A stretch of 64,000 bases of DNA from Vulcanimicrobiota bacterium (GTDB taxonomy: Bacteria > Vulcanimicrobiota > Xenobia > Xenobiales > JADMJV01). The notes beneath the pieces were generated by a model. It was not told the DNA's origin, searched no databases, and saw nothing but the letters and a program-made list of their open reading frames with translations. Below, in pieces: positions 9,029 to 17,338 of this stretch (position 1 is the stretch's first letter; the number at the start of each line of letters is the position of its first letter). A program made the translations under genes and the position numbers. The stretch spans positions 62,001 through 126,000 of the forward strand of contig JAFKGI010000009.1 of assembly GCA_017307785.1 (NCBI GenBank), read 5' to 3'.

Positions 9029-10026
9029 TAACTACTTCTCCGATCGATGATGTACTGGCTCCCCACCACGTTGCGCTGTTTGGCCGCGCGTTTCAATTCA
9101 GAGGCGATTTCCGCAACCTGCAGCGGGCTGGACAGCACACGTCGCTCATTGGTGGCCACGCCGATGGAAACGCTCATGAGAGGAAATTCTTGCATCTCGT
9201 CGCGCCGATTGGTCACGCGAATGAAGCCCTGATTGCGATCTACTTCGTTGTAAAGCGAGCCCACTTCGGCATCGAAGGTCTTGCACATGTGCTGACAGAT
9301 CGGCTCGAAGTGCTCCGGTCGGGTGATGTAGATGAAGTCGTCCCCGCCGATGTGGCCGACGAAGTCATCGTCCTGGCCCAGCTTCTCGCTGGCCTCGATC
9401 AGGATCTGGGCGAACCAGCGCAGGCATTCGTCGCCCTTTTCGAAGCCGTAGTAGTCGTTGTAAGCTTTGAAGTTGTCGAGATCGAAATAGCAGCAGGCAA
9501 ACAACTCGTCGTCGCGCGACAGACGGCGGTGAATTTCTTGCTCGATGGCCAGATTGCCGGGCAAACCGGTCAACGGGTTGCTGGCTCGCGTCAGGCGAAA
9601 GCGTCGGACCAGGCCGACGATGCGAGCTTCCAATTCTTCCGGGTCGAAGGGTTTGGAGAGATATTCGTCCACGCCGGTGCGCAGCGCATCCAGTCGGTGG
9701 ATCGAAGAGGCCGAGGCGGTCAACATAATGACCGGGATCAGGTAGGTGAGTCGGCTGGCCCGCAGATGCTCGCAAACTTCGATGCCGTCCATCTCGGGCA
9801 TCATCAGGTCGAGCAGGATCAGGTCGGGGATTTCCGACTTGGCCAGTTCAATCCCCTGACGGCCTTTGTCCGTGGAAAGGACCTCAAAGCCCAGGCTCGA
9901 GTTCTCTAGAACCGTGGTGACCATCTTCAGGATCATGGGGTCATCGTCGACAACCAGCACCTTCAAGCGATGCAAATTGCCCGAATAACCCCCCACACTG
10001 AGCAGTTCTTTGGTGTCTCGGTTCAA
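9028..10026 (-). CDS. Response regulator with diguanylate cyclase (GGDEF) domain
   Basis: 332 residues. A receiver domain covers about residues 21-140 with acidic residues D27-D29, phospho-acceptor D73 in LILLDLMMPEMDG and K125 in LSKPF. A GGDEF domain covers about 148-325, beginning NPLTGLPGN and carrying GGDDF at 227-231. The conservative E-to-D change in the signature (GGDEF to GGDDF) leaves activity uncertain. No RxxD I-site was clearly identified. If active it would make cyclic di-GMP from two GTP in response to phosphorylation; the double-PilZ protein at 34149 is a possible reader. No cognate kinase gene is adjacent. Confidence 0.92.
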   Translation of the reverse strand: MNRDTKELLSVGGYSGNLHRLKVLVVDDDPMILKMVTTVLENSSLGFEVLSTDKGRQGIELAKSEIPDLILLDLMMPEMDGIEVCEHLRASRLTYLIPVIMLTASASSIHRLDALRTGVDEYLSKPFDPEELEARIVGLVRRFRLTRASNPLTGLPGNLAIEQEIHRRLSRDDELFACCYFDLDNFKAYNDYYGFEKGDECLRWFAQILIEASEKLGQDDDFVGHIGGDDFIYITRPEHFEPICQHMCKTFDAEVGSLYNEVDRNQGFIRVTNRRDEMQEFPLMSVSIGVATNERRVLSSPLQVAEIASELKRAAKQRNVVGSQYIIDRRSS

Positions 10027-10051
10027 ACGGCTACCTGTTTCGTCCCAAAGG

Positions 10052-10711
10052 TTATTGCGAGACGATGAAGGCCTTGAACTGCTGTTCCGTCAGCTTGTCC
10101 CGCTGCTGACGGGCCTGCTCTTCCGAAGAGAAGCTTCCACCGCGTACTCGAAAGAGGTCCTTACCGCCCGCGCCCTTGAATTCCTCTACTTCGGCTTCCT
10201 GGCCTACCGCCTGAAGGTTGTCCACCAGGGCCTGAGCGTTTTCGCGGCTCTCAAAGCTGCCGAACTGCAGATGGAAGGTGGAGCCGCCGCTTACTTCGGC
10301 TGGGGTAGGGGTGGGTGCTCCCGGGGTTGCCGAGGGCGCCGCCAGAGGAGTGACCTCCGGAGCGGGAGCACTGGTTTCCATGTCCACCGGCGAGGCCGTG
10401 ACGACCGGGGTGTCGGGCGTCGCCGAGGGCGCGGGCAGGGTGTCGCGCTCCTGGTGCTCCGTTCCCTGCAGGCGTTCCAGTTCTTGTTGCTGACCGGGGT
10501 CGACCGAGATCCAGGGCTTCGGTTTCTGCAGCGTGGCCGGACGATACTCGTCCGAGGTCTTCTTGCCCTTGGTCTTGCCCTTGAGGAGATCTTTTTCCAC
10601 CACGTAGTGGCCCAGCCAGTTGCCTCCCACCAGGGATACCCAAACCACCACCACCGCGGCGATGATGACTTTGGAGTAGAACCCGTCGTTGGTGCGATCT
10701 TGTTTGCTCAT
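10052..10711 (-). CDS. SPOR-domain membrane-anchored protein
   Basis: 219 residues. A short cytoplasmic start is followed by one membrane helix (KVIIAAVVVVWVSLVGGNWL, about residues 14-33), a long low-complexity linker rich in Pro, Ala and Thr, and a C-terminal SPOR domain of about 75 residues beginning FHLQFGSFESRENAQALVDNL and ending DKLTEQQFKAFIV. SPOR domains bind denuded glycans in septal peptidoglycan, so a role in cell division or envelope maintenance is inferred. A GAGG site lies 7 nt before the ATG. The minus-strand gene downstream begins after a 25-bp gap. Confidence 0.88.
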   Translation of the reverse strand: MSKQDRTNDGFYSKVIIAAVVVVWVSLVGGNWLGHYVVEKDLLKGKTKGKKTSDEYRPATLQKPKPWISVDPGQQQELERLQGTEHQERDTLPAPSATPDTPVVTASPVDMETSAPAPEVTPLAAPSATPGAPTPTPAEVSGGSTFHLQFGSFESRENAQALVDNLQAVGQEAEVEEFKGAGGKDLFRVRGGSFSSEEQARQQRDKLTEQQFKAFIVSQ

Positions 10712-10752
10712 GGAAGCCTCGCTGGAAAATGAATAATGTTCAGTCTACGCCA

Positions 10753-12543
10753 TCAGGCGATTTTGTAAACTTCCCTGGCCAACTCTTCGAACTGGCGCAT
10801 ATCCTCTTCCACCAAGGCCAGAGAGTCTAACCAGAATTGTGGCTGATTCAGTTCGACCTGCAGGTTTTCGCGGGCGCATTCCTCGGCGGTGCGCCGGCCG
10901 GTAGCCTGCAGCAAGCGCTCGTAGGTCGGCAGGAAGGCTTCTCCCCGCTTCTGAGACTGGGCGTAGACGCCCAGGCTGAAGAGGTAGCCAAAAGAGTAGG
11001 GGAAGTTGTAGAAGCTCACTTCGGTAATATAGAAGTGCAGCTTCGAGGCCCAGAAATAAGGATCCAGTTGTTCGGGGTCGAGGCTATCGCCATAGGCTTC
11101 CTTTTGGGCCTCCACCATCAACTCTTTCAGGCGGTCCACTGAAACTTCGCCCTCGGCGCGTTCCTCGTAGAAGCGCTTCTCGAACAAGAAGCGGGAGGGG
11201 ATGTTGAGCAGAAAGGCTGCGGCCGCTTCCAGGCGCGAGTCGAGCAATTTCAGGCGCTGTTCCGGCGTGGTCGCCGGGGCGCGCAGCAGAGCGTCGAGCA
11301 GCAGGTTTTCGGCAAAAGTCGAGGCCGTCTCGGCCAGCGTCATCGGATAGAGCGTGTTGAGGGGACGCTCCTGGTGCATCACGTGGCTGTGCCAGGCGTG
11401 GCCAAATTCGTGGGTCAGGGTCATCAAATCGCCGAAAGCGCCGTGATAGGTCATGAAAATGCGCGATTCGCGCAGGCGGGTCGAGCCGGTGCAGTAGCCG
11501 CCGGGGCGCTTTCCTTCGCGCGGGCTCCAGTCCACCCACTTTTTGGCCAGCGACTCCTGGCAGAACTTGGAAAATTCCGGATAGGAGGCGCGAGTTTCTT
11601 CCACCAGCATTTTGCCGGCCTGCTCCCAGGCGATTTTGGAGTTGTCCAGCTCGGGCAGGGGGGCGCTCAGGTCCTGGAAGCCCAGTTGCTGGACTCCCAA
11701 AATTTGCGCTTTCAGCTTCAGAAAGCGCCGCGGCAAATCATAACGGGAAGCGATGGCTCCCAGCATCGAGTCGAGGGTGGCCCGTTCGATGGCCGAGTCA
11801 AACAGGGCCGGCTCCAGGAAATGCGGGATGCCCCGGCGTTTGTAGAGAGTCAGGCGGGTGCCCGCAATGGCGTTGAGGCAAGCCGCGGCCACGTCCTCGA
11901 CGCCTTGCCAGGCGCGATTGCTGCCGTCGAGCACGCTCTTGCGCACTTTGGGGTCGGGATCTTCCAGCAGACTGACCTTCATGGACATCGGCTTGGTGAT
12001 GGTCTCGCCCTCGGAGTTCTGGTATTGAAACTCCAGGCGACCGGCCACCTGGTCGTAAAGCCGACCCCAGGCCGACATTCCGTCGACGTCGAGGTCGGCG
12101 GCCAGATTCTCCAGTTCGCTGGGCATTTGCCAGAGGGCACGCTGGCGCAGTCGCTTCAGATAATAGTCGAGGTCCTGGAGCTGAGCGTTTTGGAAGAGTT
12201 CGGCCAACTGGGCCTCGCTGAGGGCCTTGAGTTGCTCGCCCAGATTTACCTCGAGTTGGCGCATGCGAGAGCAATCGCTCTGCAGACTGGCCAGGTCCTG
12301 TCCTACCTGCTGGTCGCGACCGTCGGCGCTGCGCAGGCAGTTGAGGTAAGAACCCATGTGCTCGCTGTCGCTGACCAGTTTTTCCCACTGGATCAGCAGC
12401 TTGACCAGATCGGTTTCCTGCAGCGCCTGGTCCAGGCCGGTGCGGAAGTCCTGTCGATCTTTTTGGTAAGCGGCGCCCAGGCGCTCGGGGTAGTAGGGGG
12501 TGAGATCCCAGTCTCCGGTGTTGGGGGTCAATACAGTAGCCAT
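10753..12543 (-). CDS. pepF: M3 family oligoendopeptidase F-like
   Basis: 596 residues from ATG 12543 (a TTG directly before it could also serve). The zinc-binding HEXXH motif is in LTHEFGHAWHSHVM, followed about 25 residues later by the third ligand Glu in TLAETASTFAENLL. PFSYLFSLGVYAQSQ-like text near the C-terminus (YSFGYLFSLGVYA) is the M3 C-terminal signature. The enzyme cleaves short peptides in the cytoplasm. Length matches the PepF subfamily (about 600). It is divergent from the glucosidase gene with only 53 bp between start codons. Confidence 0.93.
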   Translation of the reverse strand: MATVLTPNTGDWDLTPYYPERLGAAYQKDRQDFRTGLDQALQETDLVKLLIQWEKLVSDSEHMGSYLNCLRSADGRDQQVGQDLASLQSDCSRMRQLEVNLGEQLKALSEAQLAELFQNAQLQDLDYYLKRLRQRALWQMPSELENLAADLDVDGMSAWGRLYDQVAGRLEFQYQNSEGETITKPMSMKVSLLEDPDPKVRKSVLDGSNRAWQGVEDVAAACLNAIAGTRLTLYKRRGIPHFLEPALFDSAIERATLDSMLGAIASRYDLPRRFLKLKAQILGVQQLGFQDLSAPLPELDNSKIAWEQAGKMLVEETRASYPEFSKFCQESLAKKWVDWSPREGKRPGGYCTGSTRLRESRIFMTYHGAFGDLMTLTHEFGHAWHSHVMHQERPLNTLYPMTLAETASTFAENLLLDALLRAPATTPEQRLKLLDSRLEAAAAFLLNIPSRFLFEKRFYEERAEGEVSVDRLKELMVEAQKEAYGDSLDPEQLDPYFWASKLHFYITEVSFYNFPYSFGYLFSLGVYAQSQKRGEAFLPTYERLLQATGRRTAEECARENLQVELNQPQFWLDSLALVEEDMRQFEELAREVYKIA

Positions 12544-12576
12544 CAAGGTCTCGAGGTTCCTGCAGGGCCGATCTTC

Positions 12577-12594
12577 CCCTGCCAGAAGGCAGGG
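12577..12594 (+). promoter_or_regulatory. Hairpin directly before the glucosidase start codon
   Basis: CCCTGCC and GGCAGGG form a perfect 7-bp stem closed by AGAA. Only two bases separate it from the ATG at 12597. It covers the only purine-rich stretch that could act as a ribosome site, so translation may be limited by this fold. Whether it is transcribed depends on the unknown start point in the 53-bp divergent gap. Confidence 0.35.
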
Positions 12595-12596
12595 CC

Positions 12597-15209
12597 ATGT
12601 CAGAGCAACAACGCCTTCAAGAAGACTCGCAGCGAACCGCCAACTGGAAGCGCTGGGGACCCTACCTGCCGGAGCGCCAGTGGTCCACCGTGCGCGAGGA
12701 TTACTCCGAAAGTGGCGATGCCTGGAACTACTTCGGCCATGACGACGCCCCGGCCCGCGTATACCGCTGGGGCGAAGACGGCTTGCTAGGTCTGACCGAT
12801 CGTCAGTGTCGCCTGTGCTTTTCGGTAGCCCTGTGGAATCACGAAGACTCGATCCTCAAGGAGCGTTTGTTCGGACTCACCGGCCCGGAGGGCAACCATG
12901 GGGAAGACGTCAAGGAACTCTACTATTACCTGGACTCCAGCCCGACTCACAGCTACATGCGAGCTCTCTATAAGTATCCTCAACGGCCGTTTCCTTACGA
13001 AGAGCTGCGTAAGGTCAACGGCGAGCGGGGCCGAGAAGATCTGGAATACGAACTGCAGGACACCGACGCGTTTGATGACGACGCTTATTTCGACTGTTTC
13101 GTTGAGTATGCCAAGGCCGGCCCGGATGATCTGCTGATCCGCTACACGGTGGTCAACCGCGGCCGAGAGAAGCGCAGGCTCACGCTGCTGCCGACCTGTT
13201 GGTTCCGCAACACCTGGGGCTGGGGACGCACGGGTGAGGGTTATACCGGCCGGCCGAACATTTCGATGCACGCCGACGGCGGTCTGCTGCTGGAGCACGA
13301 ACAGCTCGGAAAGTGGCGCTTCTGGAGTGAGAGGAAAGCCGAGTTCCTCTTCACCGAGAACGAGAGCAATTTGCAGCGGCTCTACGGTGCCAAGAACAAG
13401 CAGCCGTACGTCAAAGACGCCTTCCATCGGTGCGTCATCGACGGGAACAAAAAGGCCTGTAATCCGGCTCAGGTCGGCACCAAAGCGGCCGCCTGGATTT
13501 CCCTGGAGGTAGGCCCGGGCGAGGAAATCGAGCTGCGCTTCCGCTTGAGTCAGCTGGAAGGCGGACCGACCCAGCCGTTTGGGCGCGACTTCGATCTGAC
13601 CATGGCCCGCCGTCTCAAGGAGTGCGAAGACTATTACGCCGAGCACGCCCCCCAGGTGCAGGGTGCCGAGCGCCAGGTCTGGCGTCAGGCCTTGGCCGGA
13701 CTGTTTTGGAGCAAAAAGTTTTACTACTACGCGGTCGATCAATGGCTGGAGGGCGATCCCGTCTATCCCAAGCCCCCCGCCCGCCGGCTCAAGGGGCGCA
13801 ACCACCGCTGGGCTGCCAACCTCTACAATCGGGACGTGCTGCTCATGCCGGACGCCTGGGAGTATCCCTGGTATGCCGCCTGGGACTCGGCTTTTCACGT
13901 GGTTCCGCTGGCGCGCGTCGACTCCGACCTGGCCAAGCAGCAGCTCTTGCTGCTACTGCGCGAGTGGTATCAGCATCCCAATGGTCAGATTCCGGCCTAC
14001 GAGTGGAACTTCGATGATGTCAATCCGCCGGTCCACGCCTGGGCTGCCTGGCATCTCTACCGGCGCGACCACTCCCGGGACCGGGCCTTTTTGGCACGCA
14101 TCTTTCAGAAGTTGCTGCTCAACTTCACCTGGTGGATCAATCGCACCGACAAGGAGGGCAACAACGTCTTCAGCGGCGGCTTCCTGGGCCTGGACAATGT
14201 GGGAGCTTTTGACCGTTCCAACCTGCCGCGAGGCTCTGAGCTGGAACAGGCGGACGCGACCGCCTGGATTGCCTTCTACTGTTTGCAGATGCTCAAGATG
14301 GCCCTGGAGTTGGCCCAGCAAGACCCGGTCTACGAGGACATCGCCTCCAAGTTTTTCGAGCACTTCGTGGCCGTCACGTATTCGATGAACACGCTGGGCG
14401 GTAGCGGTCTATGGGATGAGGAAGACGGCTTCTACTACGACTTTCTGAAGCGCGATGGAGAAATCAAGCCGCTCAAGATTCGCTCCATGGTGGGCTTGCT
14501 TTCCCTGATTGCGGTGGACGCCCTGGATGGCGACTTGCTCAAGAATTTGCCCGGTTTTCGTCGCCGGGTGGAGTGGTTTGTGGCCAATCGGCCCCATATG
14601 GTCAAGCACTTCGAACGCAAGGGCAACCATGTGCTGTTGGCGGTGGCCACTCGCGACCGACTCAAGCGTATTTTGTTGCGCATGTTCGATTCTGACGAGT
14701 TTTTGTCACCCTACGGAATCCGCAGTCTCTCCAAGTTCCATGAGGACCAGCCCTTTGAACTGGAGATCGACGACGATTCCTATGCGGTTGGCTATGAGCC
14801 GGGTGAGGCCGTAACCCCCCTCTATGGCGGCAACAGCAATTGGCGCGGGCCAGTCTGGTTCCCCGTCAACTATCTCTTGATTGGCGCTCTGGAACAGTAC
14901 CACAAGTTCTATGGAAACTCGTTCAAAATCCCGTGCTTCGACGGAAAGACCAAGCAGATCACGCTCCAGGAGGCCGCTCAGCAACTGCGCCGGCGGCTGG
15001 TCAAGCTGTTCCTGCCCGACAAGCAAGGGCGCCGGCCCAGCCACCAGGACTTTGCTCAACACAATCGTCCCGGCTTCGACCAGTTGATCCTCTTCCACGA
15101 GTATTTCCACGGCGATACTGGCCGGGGCCTGGGTTCGATCCACCAGCAGGGTTGGACGGCGCTGGTGGCGCCTCTGCTGGAGCAAATGGTCGCCGACAAA
15201 GACAGCTAA
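12597..15209 (+). CDS. GH63-type glucosidase family protein
   Basis: 870 residues, no signal peptide. The N-terminal text (QRTANWKRWGPYLPERQWST, then REDYSESGDAWNYFGHD) and the mid-section WHLYRRDHSRDRAFL are typical of a bacterial family annotated as glucosidase, related to glycoside hydrolase family 63 and to mannosyl-oligosaccharide glucosidases, with an (alpha/alpha)6 catalytic barrel in the C-terminal half (about residues 380-830). Candidate acids are in EWNFDDVNPPVHAW and DEEDGFYYD. It probably works on cytoplasmic alpha-glucosides or compatible solutes such as glucosylglycerate; the substrate cannot be read from sequence. No neighbouring sugar genes. Confidence 0.87.
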   Translation: MSEQQRLQEDSQRTANWKRWGPYLPERQWSTVREDYSESGDAWNYFGHDDAPARVYRWGEDGLLGLTDRQCRLCFSVALWNHEDSILKERLFGLTGPEGNHGEDVKELYYYLDSSPTHSYMRALYKYPQRPFPYEELRKVNGERGREDLEYELQDTDAFDDDAYFDCFVEYAKAGPDDLLIRYTVVNRGREKRRLTLLPTCWFRNTWGWGRTGEGYTGRPNISMHADGGLLLEHEQLGKWRFWSERKAEFLFTENESNLQRLYGAKNKQPYVKDAFHRCVIDGNKKACNPAQVGTKAAAWISLEVGPGEEIELRFRLSQLEGGPTQPFGRDFDLTMARRLKECEDYYAEHAPQVQGAERQVWRQALAGLFWSKKFYYYAVDQWLEGDPVYPKPPARRLKGRNHRWAANLYNRDVLLMPDAWEYPWYAAWDSAFHVVPLARVDSDLAKQQLLLLLREWYQHPNGQIPAYEWNFDDVNPPVHAWAAWHLYRRDHSRDRAFLARIFQKLLLNFTWWINRTDKEGNNVFSGGFLGLDNVGAFDRSNLPRGSELEQADATAWIAFYCLQMLKMALELAQQDPVYEDIASKFFEHFVAVTYSMNTLGGSGLWDEEDGFYYDFLKRDGEIKPLKIRSMVGLLSLIAVDALDGDLLKNLPGFRRRVEWFVANRPHMVKHFERKGNHVLLAVATRDRLKRILLRMFDSDEFLSPYGIRSLSKFHEDQPFELEIDDDSYAVGYEPGEAVTPLYGGNSNWRGPVWFPVNYLLIGALEQYHKFYGNSFKIPCFDGKTKQITLQEAAQQLRRRLVKLFLPDKQGRRPSHQDFAQHNRPGFDQLILFHEYFHGDTGRGLGSIHQQGWTALVAPLLEQMVADKDS

Positions 15210-15251
15210 ACCCGCTTCTAGGACTTTCGTCCCTCCCCTAATTTTTAATTC

Positions 15252-15266
15252 GGATATAAAATATCC
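15252..15266. promoter_or_regulatory. Palindrome overlapping likely -10 box; candidate Rrf2 operator
   Basis: GGATAT-AAA-ATATCC is a perfect 6-3-6 inverted repeat 29 bp before the AhpD-like start, containing TATAAA as a likely -10 element. It is in the only intergenic space of an operon that ends with an Rrf2 regulator, so autoregulation is inferred. A similar palindrome with the same core is at 60175-60189. Confidence 0.5.
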
Positions 15267-15294
15267 TCATTGAAAGAACGGAGACAAACGTAAG

Positions 15295-15774
15295 ATGAAC
15301 TCGAGACTTGATGTGCAGAAGCTAAGCCCCAACCTCTACAACACTCTTTTCGCTCTGGAGAAGCAGCTGGGGCAGGCCAGCCTGGAAAAGAGTCTGGCGG
15401 ATCTGGTCAAGATCCGAGTATCTCAGCTGAATGGCTGTCTCTTCTGCCTGGATATGCACTCCAAGGAGGCCAGAAAGCACGGAGAGCGCGAACTACGTCT
15501 GTATCATCTGCCGCTCTGGCGTGAGTCGGAGCTGTTCAGCGAGAAGGAACGGGCCGGGCTGGAATACGCGGAGCGACTGACCAGATTGGACGGGCACGGT
15601 GTCGAAGACGCGGACTTCCAGAGGTTGGCCGCTCACTTTACGGAGCAAGAGATGTCGGAATTGACGGTGCAAATTGGTGCAATTAACCTGTGGAACCGGC
15701 TGGGCGTGGCCCGCCGTTCGCCGGCCGGGGAGCTGGACAAGTTGATGGGGCTGGACAAGGTCGCCCTCAACTGA
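15295..15774 (+). CDS. Carboxymuconolactone decarboxylase / AhpD-like peroxidase-associated protein
   Basis: 159 residues. The AhpD core is clear: LVKIRVSQLNGCLFCLDMHSKEARKHGE at about residues 40-66, with the CxxC pair C49 and C52 and the following His (H55) of the CxxC-x2-H catalytic set; RLYHLPLWRES and ERAGLEYAERLT follow as usual. AhpD-like proteins act as thiol-dependent peroxidases or reduce peroxiredoxins. A weak GGAGA site precedes the ATG. Its stop overlaps the start of the Rrf2 regulator (TGATG), an arrangement known for this family in many bacteria, which points to a redox-stress operon. Confidence 0.92.
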   Translation: MNSRLDVQKLSPNLYNTLFALEKQLGQASLEKSLADLVKIRVSQLNGCLFCLDMHSKEARKHGERELRLYHLPLWRESELFSEKERAGLEYAERLTRLDGHGVEDADFQRLAAHFTEQEMSELTVQIGAINLWNRLGVARRSPAGELDKLMGLDKVALN

Positions 15775-16253
15775 TGGTTCTACGCAATCAGGTCGAGTGG
15801 GCACTACACTGCTGCTCTATCCTGGCCGCCATGCCGGACCAGGAAGTGAGCACGCGGGACCTGGCTGCCTTTCACGGCGTTCCCAAGGAGTATCTCTCCA
15901 AGGCACTGCAAGCCCTGTCGCGGGCCGGCCTGGTCGAGGGCTCCTTGGGAAAGACCGGCGGATACCGGTTAGCGCGCAAGCCGGAGGCGATTACGTTTCT
16001 GGATATTGTGCAGGCGGTCGAAGGCAAGCGCAGGTCTTTCGAATGCAGCGAGATTCGTCAGAACAATCCGTGCCTGCCGGAGGATTTCAAGGTCAAAGGA
16101 GTGTGCGCGGTGGCGCGGGTGATGTATGACGCCGACGAGGCCTGGCGCGCTCATTTGCGCTCCGTCACCCTGGCCGACCTGGGCAAGAACCTGCAGCGCG
16201 ACGTGCCGGTGGAGATCCTGGCCGACAGTCGCCAGTGGTTCGTCCGTACTTAA
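15774..16253 (+). CDS. Rrf2 family transcriptional regulator
   Basis: 159 residues. Winged-helix text at the N-terminus (ALHCCSILAAMPDQEVSTRDLAAFHGVPKEYLSKALQALSRAGLV) with the wing GKTGGYRLARKPEAITFLDIVQAVEG matches Rrf2. The cysteine region has C at FECSEIRQNNPCL and GVCAVARV, giving three cysteines in the spacing used by Fe-S or thiol-sensing members (C-x8-C-x12-C here by count). It probably senses oxidative or nitrosative stress and represses its own AhpD-like operon through the palindrome at 15252-15266. The start ATG overlaps the previous stop by one base. Confidence 0.92.
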   Translation: MVLRNQVEWALHCCSILAAMPDQEVSTRDLAAFHGVPKEYLSKALQALSRAGLVEGSLGKTGGYRLARKPEAITFLDIVQAVEGKRRSFECSEIRQNNPCLPEDFKVKGVCAVARVMYDADEAWRAHLRSVTLADLGKNLQRDVPVEILADSRQWFVRT

Positions 16254-16567
16254 TAGCCTGGTAGGGTTCGCTGCGGCAGAGGAGTGTCGTAGCCCGGAAT
16301 ACCACCGTTCAGAGAGTTCCCACTGCTGTATCCGTTTGCATAGTAACCACGGTAGTAGCGTCTTCCGTAACCGCGGCGGACCCCGTAGCCACTGTTGAGG
16401 GTGCGGTTGGGGACCGGCCCGGTGAAAGAGAAACCGGTGCTGGCGGGTTGGATGGTTCCGGCCGGCTGCAGGCTGGGACCATGACCACCGAGGAAGGCGT
16501 AGCGGCGCCGCGCGTGGGCGGGAGCCAGCAGGCTGAGGAGACAAAGGGCAACGGCTAGTTTTCTCAT
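16250..16567 (-). CDS. Small exported Gly/Tyr/Arg-rich protein
   Basis: 105 residues. A clear signal peptide, MRKLAVALCLLSLLAPAHA, ends at an AHA cleavage site. The mature part is low complexity: a GYGVRRGYGRRYYRGYYANGY tract rich in Gly, Arg and Tyr, flanked by Asn/Ser/Pro segments. No cysteine after the signal. No family recognised. Such composition is seen in small surface or matrix-associated proteins. It converges on the Rrf2 gene with a 4-bp overlap. Confidence 0.7.
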   Translation of the reverse strand: MRKLAVALCLLSLLAPAHARRRYAFLGGHGPSLQPAGTIQPASTGFSFTGPVPNRTLNSGYGVRRGYGRRYYRGYYANGYSSGNSLNGGIPGYDTPLPQRTLPGY

Positions 16568-16648
16568 AAGTTAAGTATAGCTTTAGCTGGCGGTTGCCTT
16601 CATTACAAACTCGAAAGGGACTGGCACTTTGGCGCCCAAGGGGAGGGC

Positions 16649-17338
16649 ATGGAATACGTTTTCACCCCACCATCTCAGGTTTTTCTGCCCGTCACCCAGC
16701 ACAGCGCCGCCTTCCCCGTGCGCCGGGCCTACTGCGTGGGCCAAAATTACGCCGAGCACACGAAGGAAATGGGCGGAGATCCGACCCGCAATCCGCCTTT
16801 CTTTTTTTCCAAGCCGGCCCAGGCCGTTTACCTGGGCAACACTTTTCCGTACCCGCCCCTGAGTCAGGACGTCCACCACGAGATTGAACTGGTGGTGGCT
16901 TTGGACCGTGGCGGAGCCAATCTCTCGGCCGAGCAGGCCCTGACTCACATCTTTGGCTATGGGATTGGTCTGGATATGACTCGCCGCGACCTGCAGGCCG
17001 AGGCTAAGAAGGCGGGGCGCCCCTGGGATGCCGCCAAGGGTTTCGACTTCTCGGCTCCCTGCTCTCCCCTCTGGACGGTGCAGCAGGTCGGCCACCCGAG
17101 TAGCGGCGCCATCTACCTGGATATCAACGGGCGGCGCGTGCAGTCCGGCGATTTGCAGCAGATGATCTGGAAGGTCCCCGAGATCGTGGCTTCGCTTTCG
17201 CGACTCTTCACGCTGGAGCCCGGCGATTTGATCTTCACCGGTACTCCCTCTGGAGTCGGCCCGGTTCGCCCCGGCGACGTGCTGGACGGCGCCATTGAAG
17301 GACTGGGGCAGCTCAGTCTTACCGTCGTCTCAGAGTGA
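16649..17338 (+). CDS. Fumarylacetoacetate hydrolase family protein
   Basis: 229 residues, the size of the single-domain FAH family. YCVGQNYAEHTKEMG near residue 28, PFFFSKPAQAV near 50, the metal-ligand segment QDVHHEIELVVALDRGG near 73 (E-x-E), GIGLDMTRRDLQ near 109 and the C-terminal LEPGDLIFTGTPSGVGPV are the family motifs. Members hydrolyse or decarboxylate 2-oxo acids or acylpyruvates. AGGGGAGGG lies just before the ATG. No catabolic neighbours identify the substrate. Its 3' end overlaps the convergent threonine aldolase gene by 9 bp. Confidence 0.92.
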   Translation: MEYVFTPPSQVFLPVTQHSAAFPVRRAYCVGQNYAEHTKEMGGDPTRNPPFFFSKPAQAVYLGNTFPYPPLSQDVHHEIELVVALDRGGANLSAEQALTHIFGYGIGLDMTRRDLQAEAKKAGRPWDAAKGFDFSAPCSPLWTVQQVGHPSSGAIYLDINGRRVQSGDLQQMIWKVPEIVASLSRLFTLEPGDLIFTGTPSGVGPVRPGDVLDGAIEGLGQLSLTVVSE

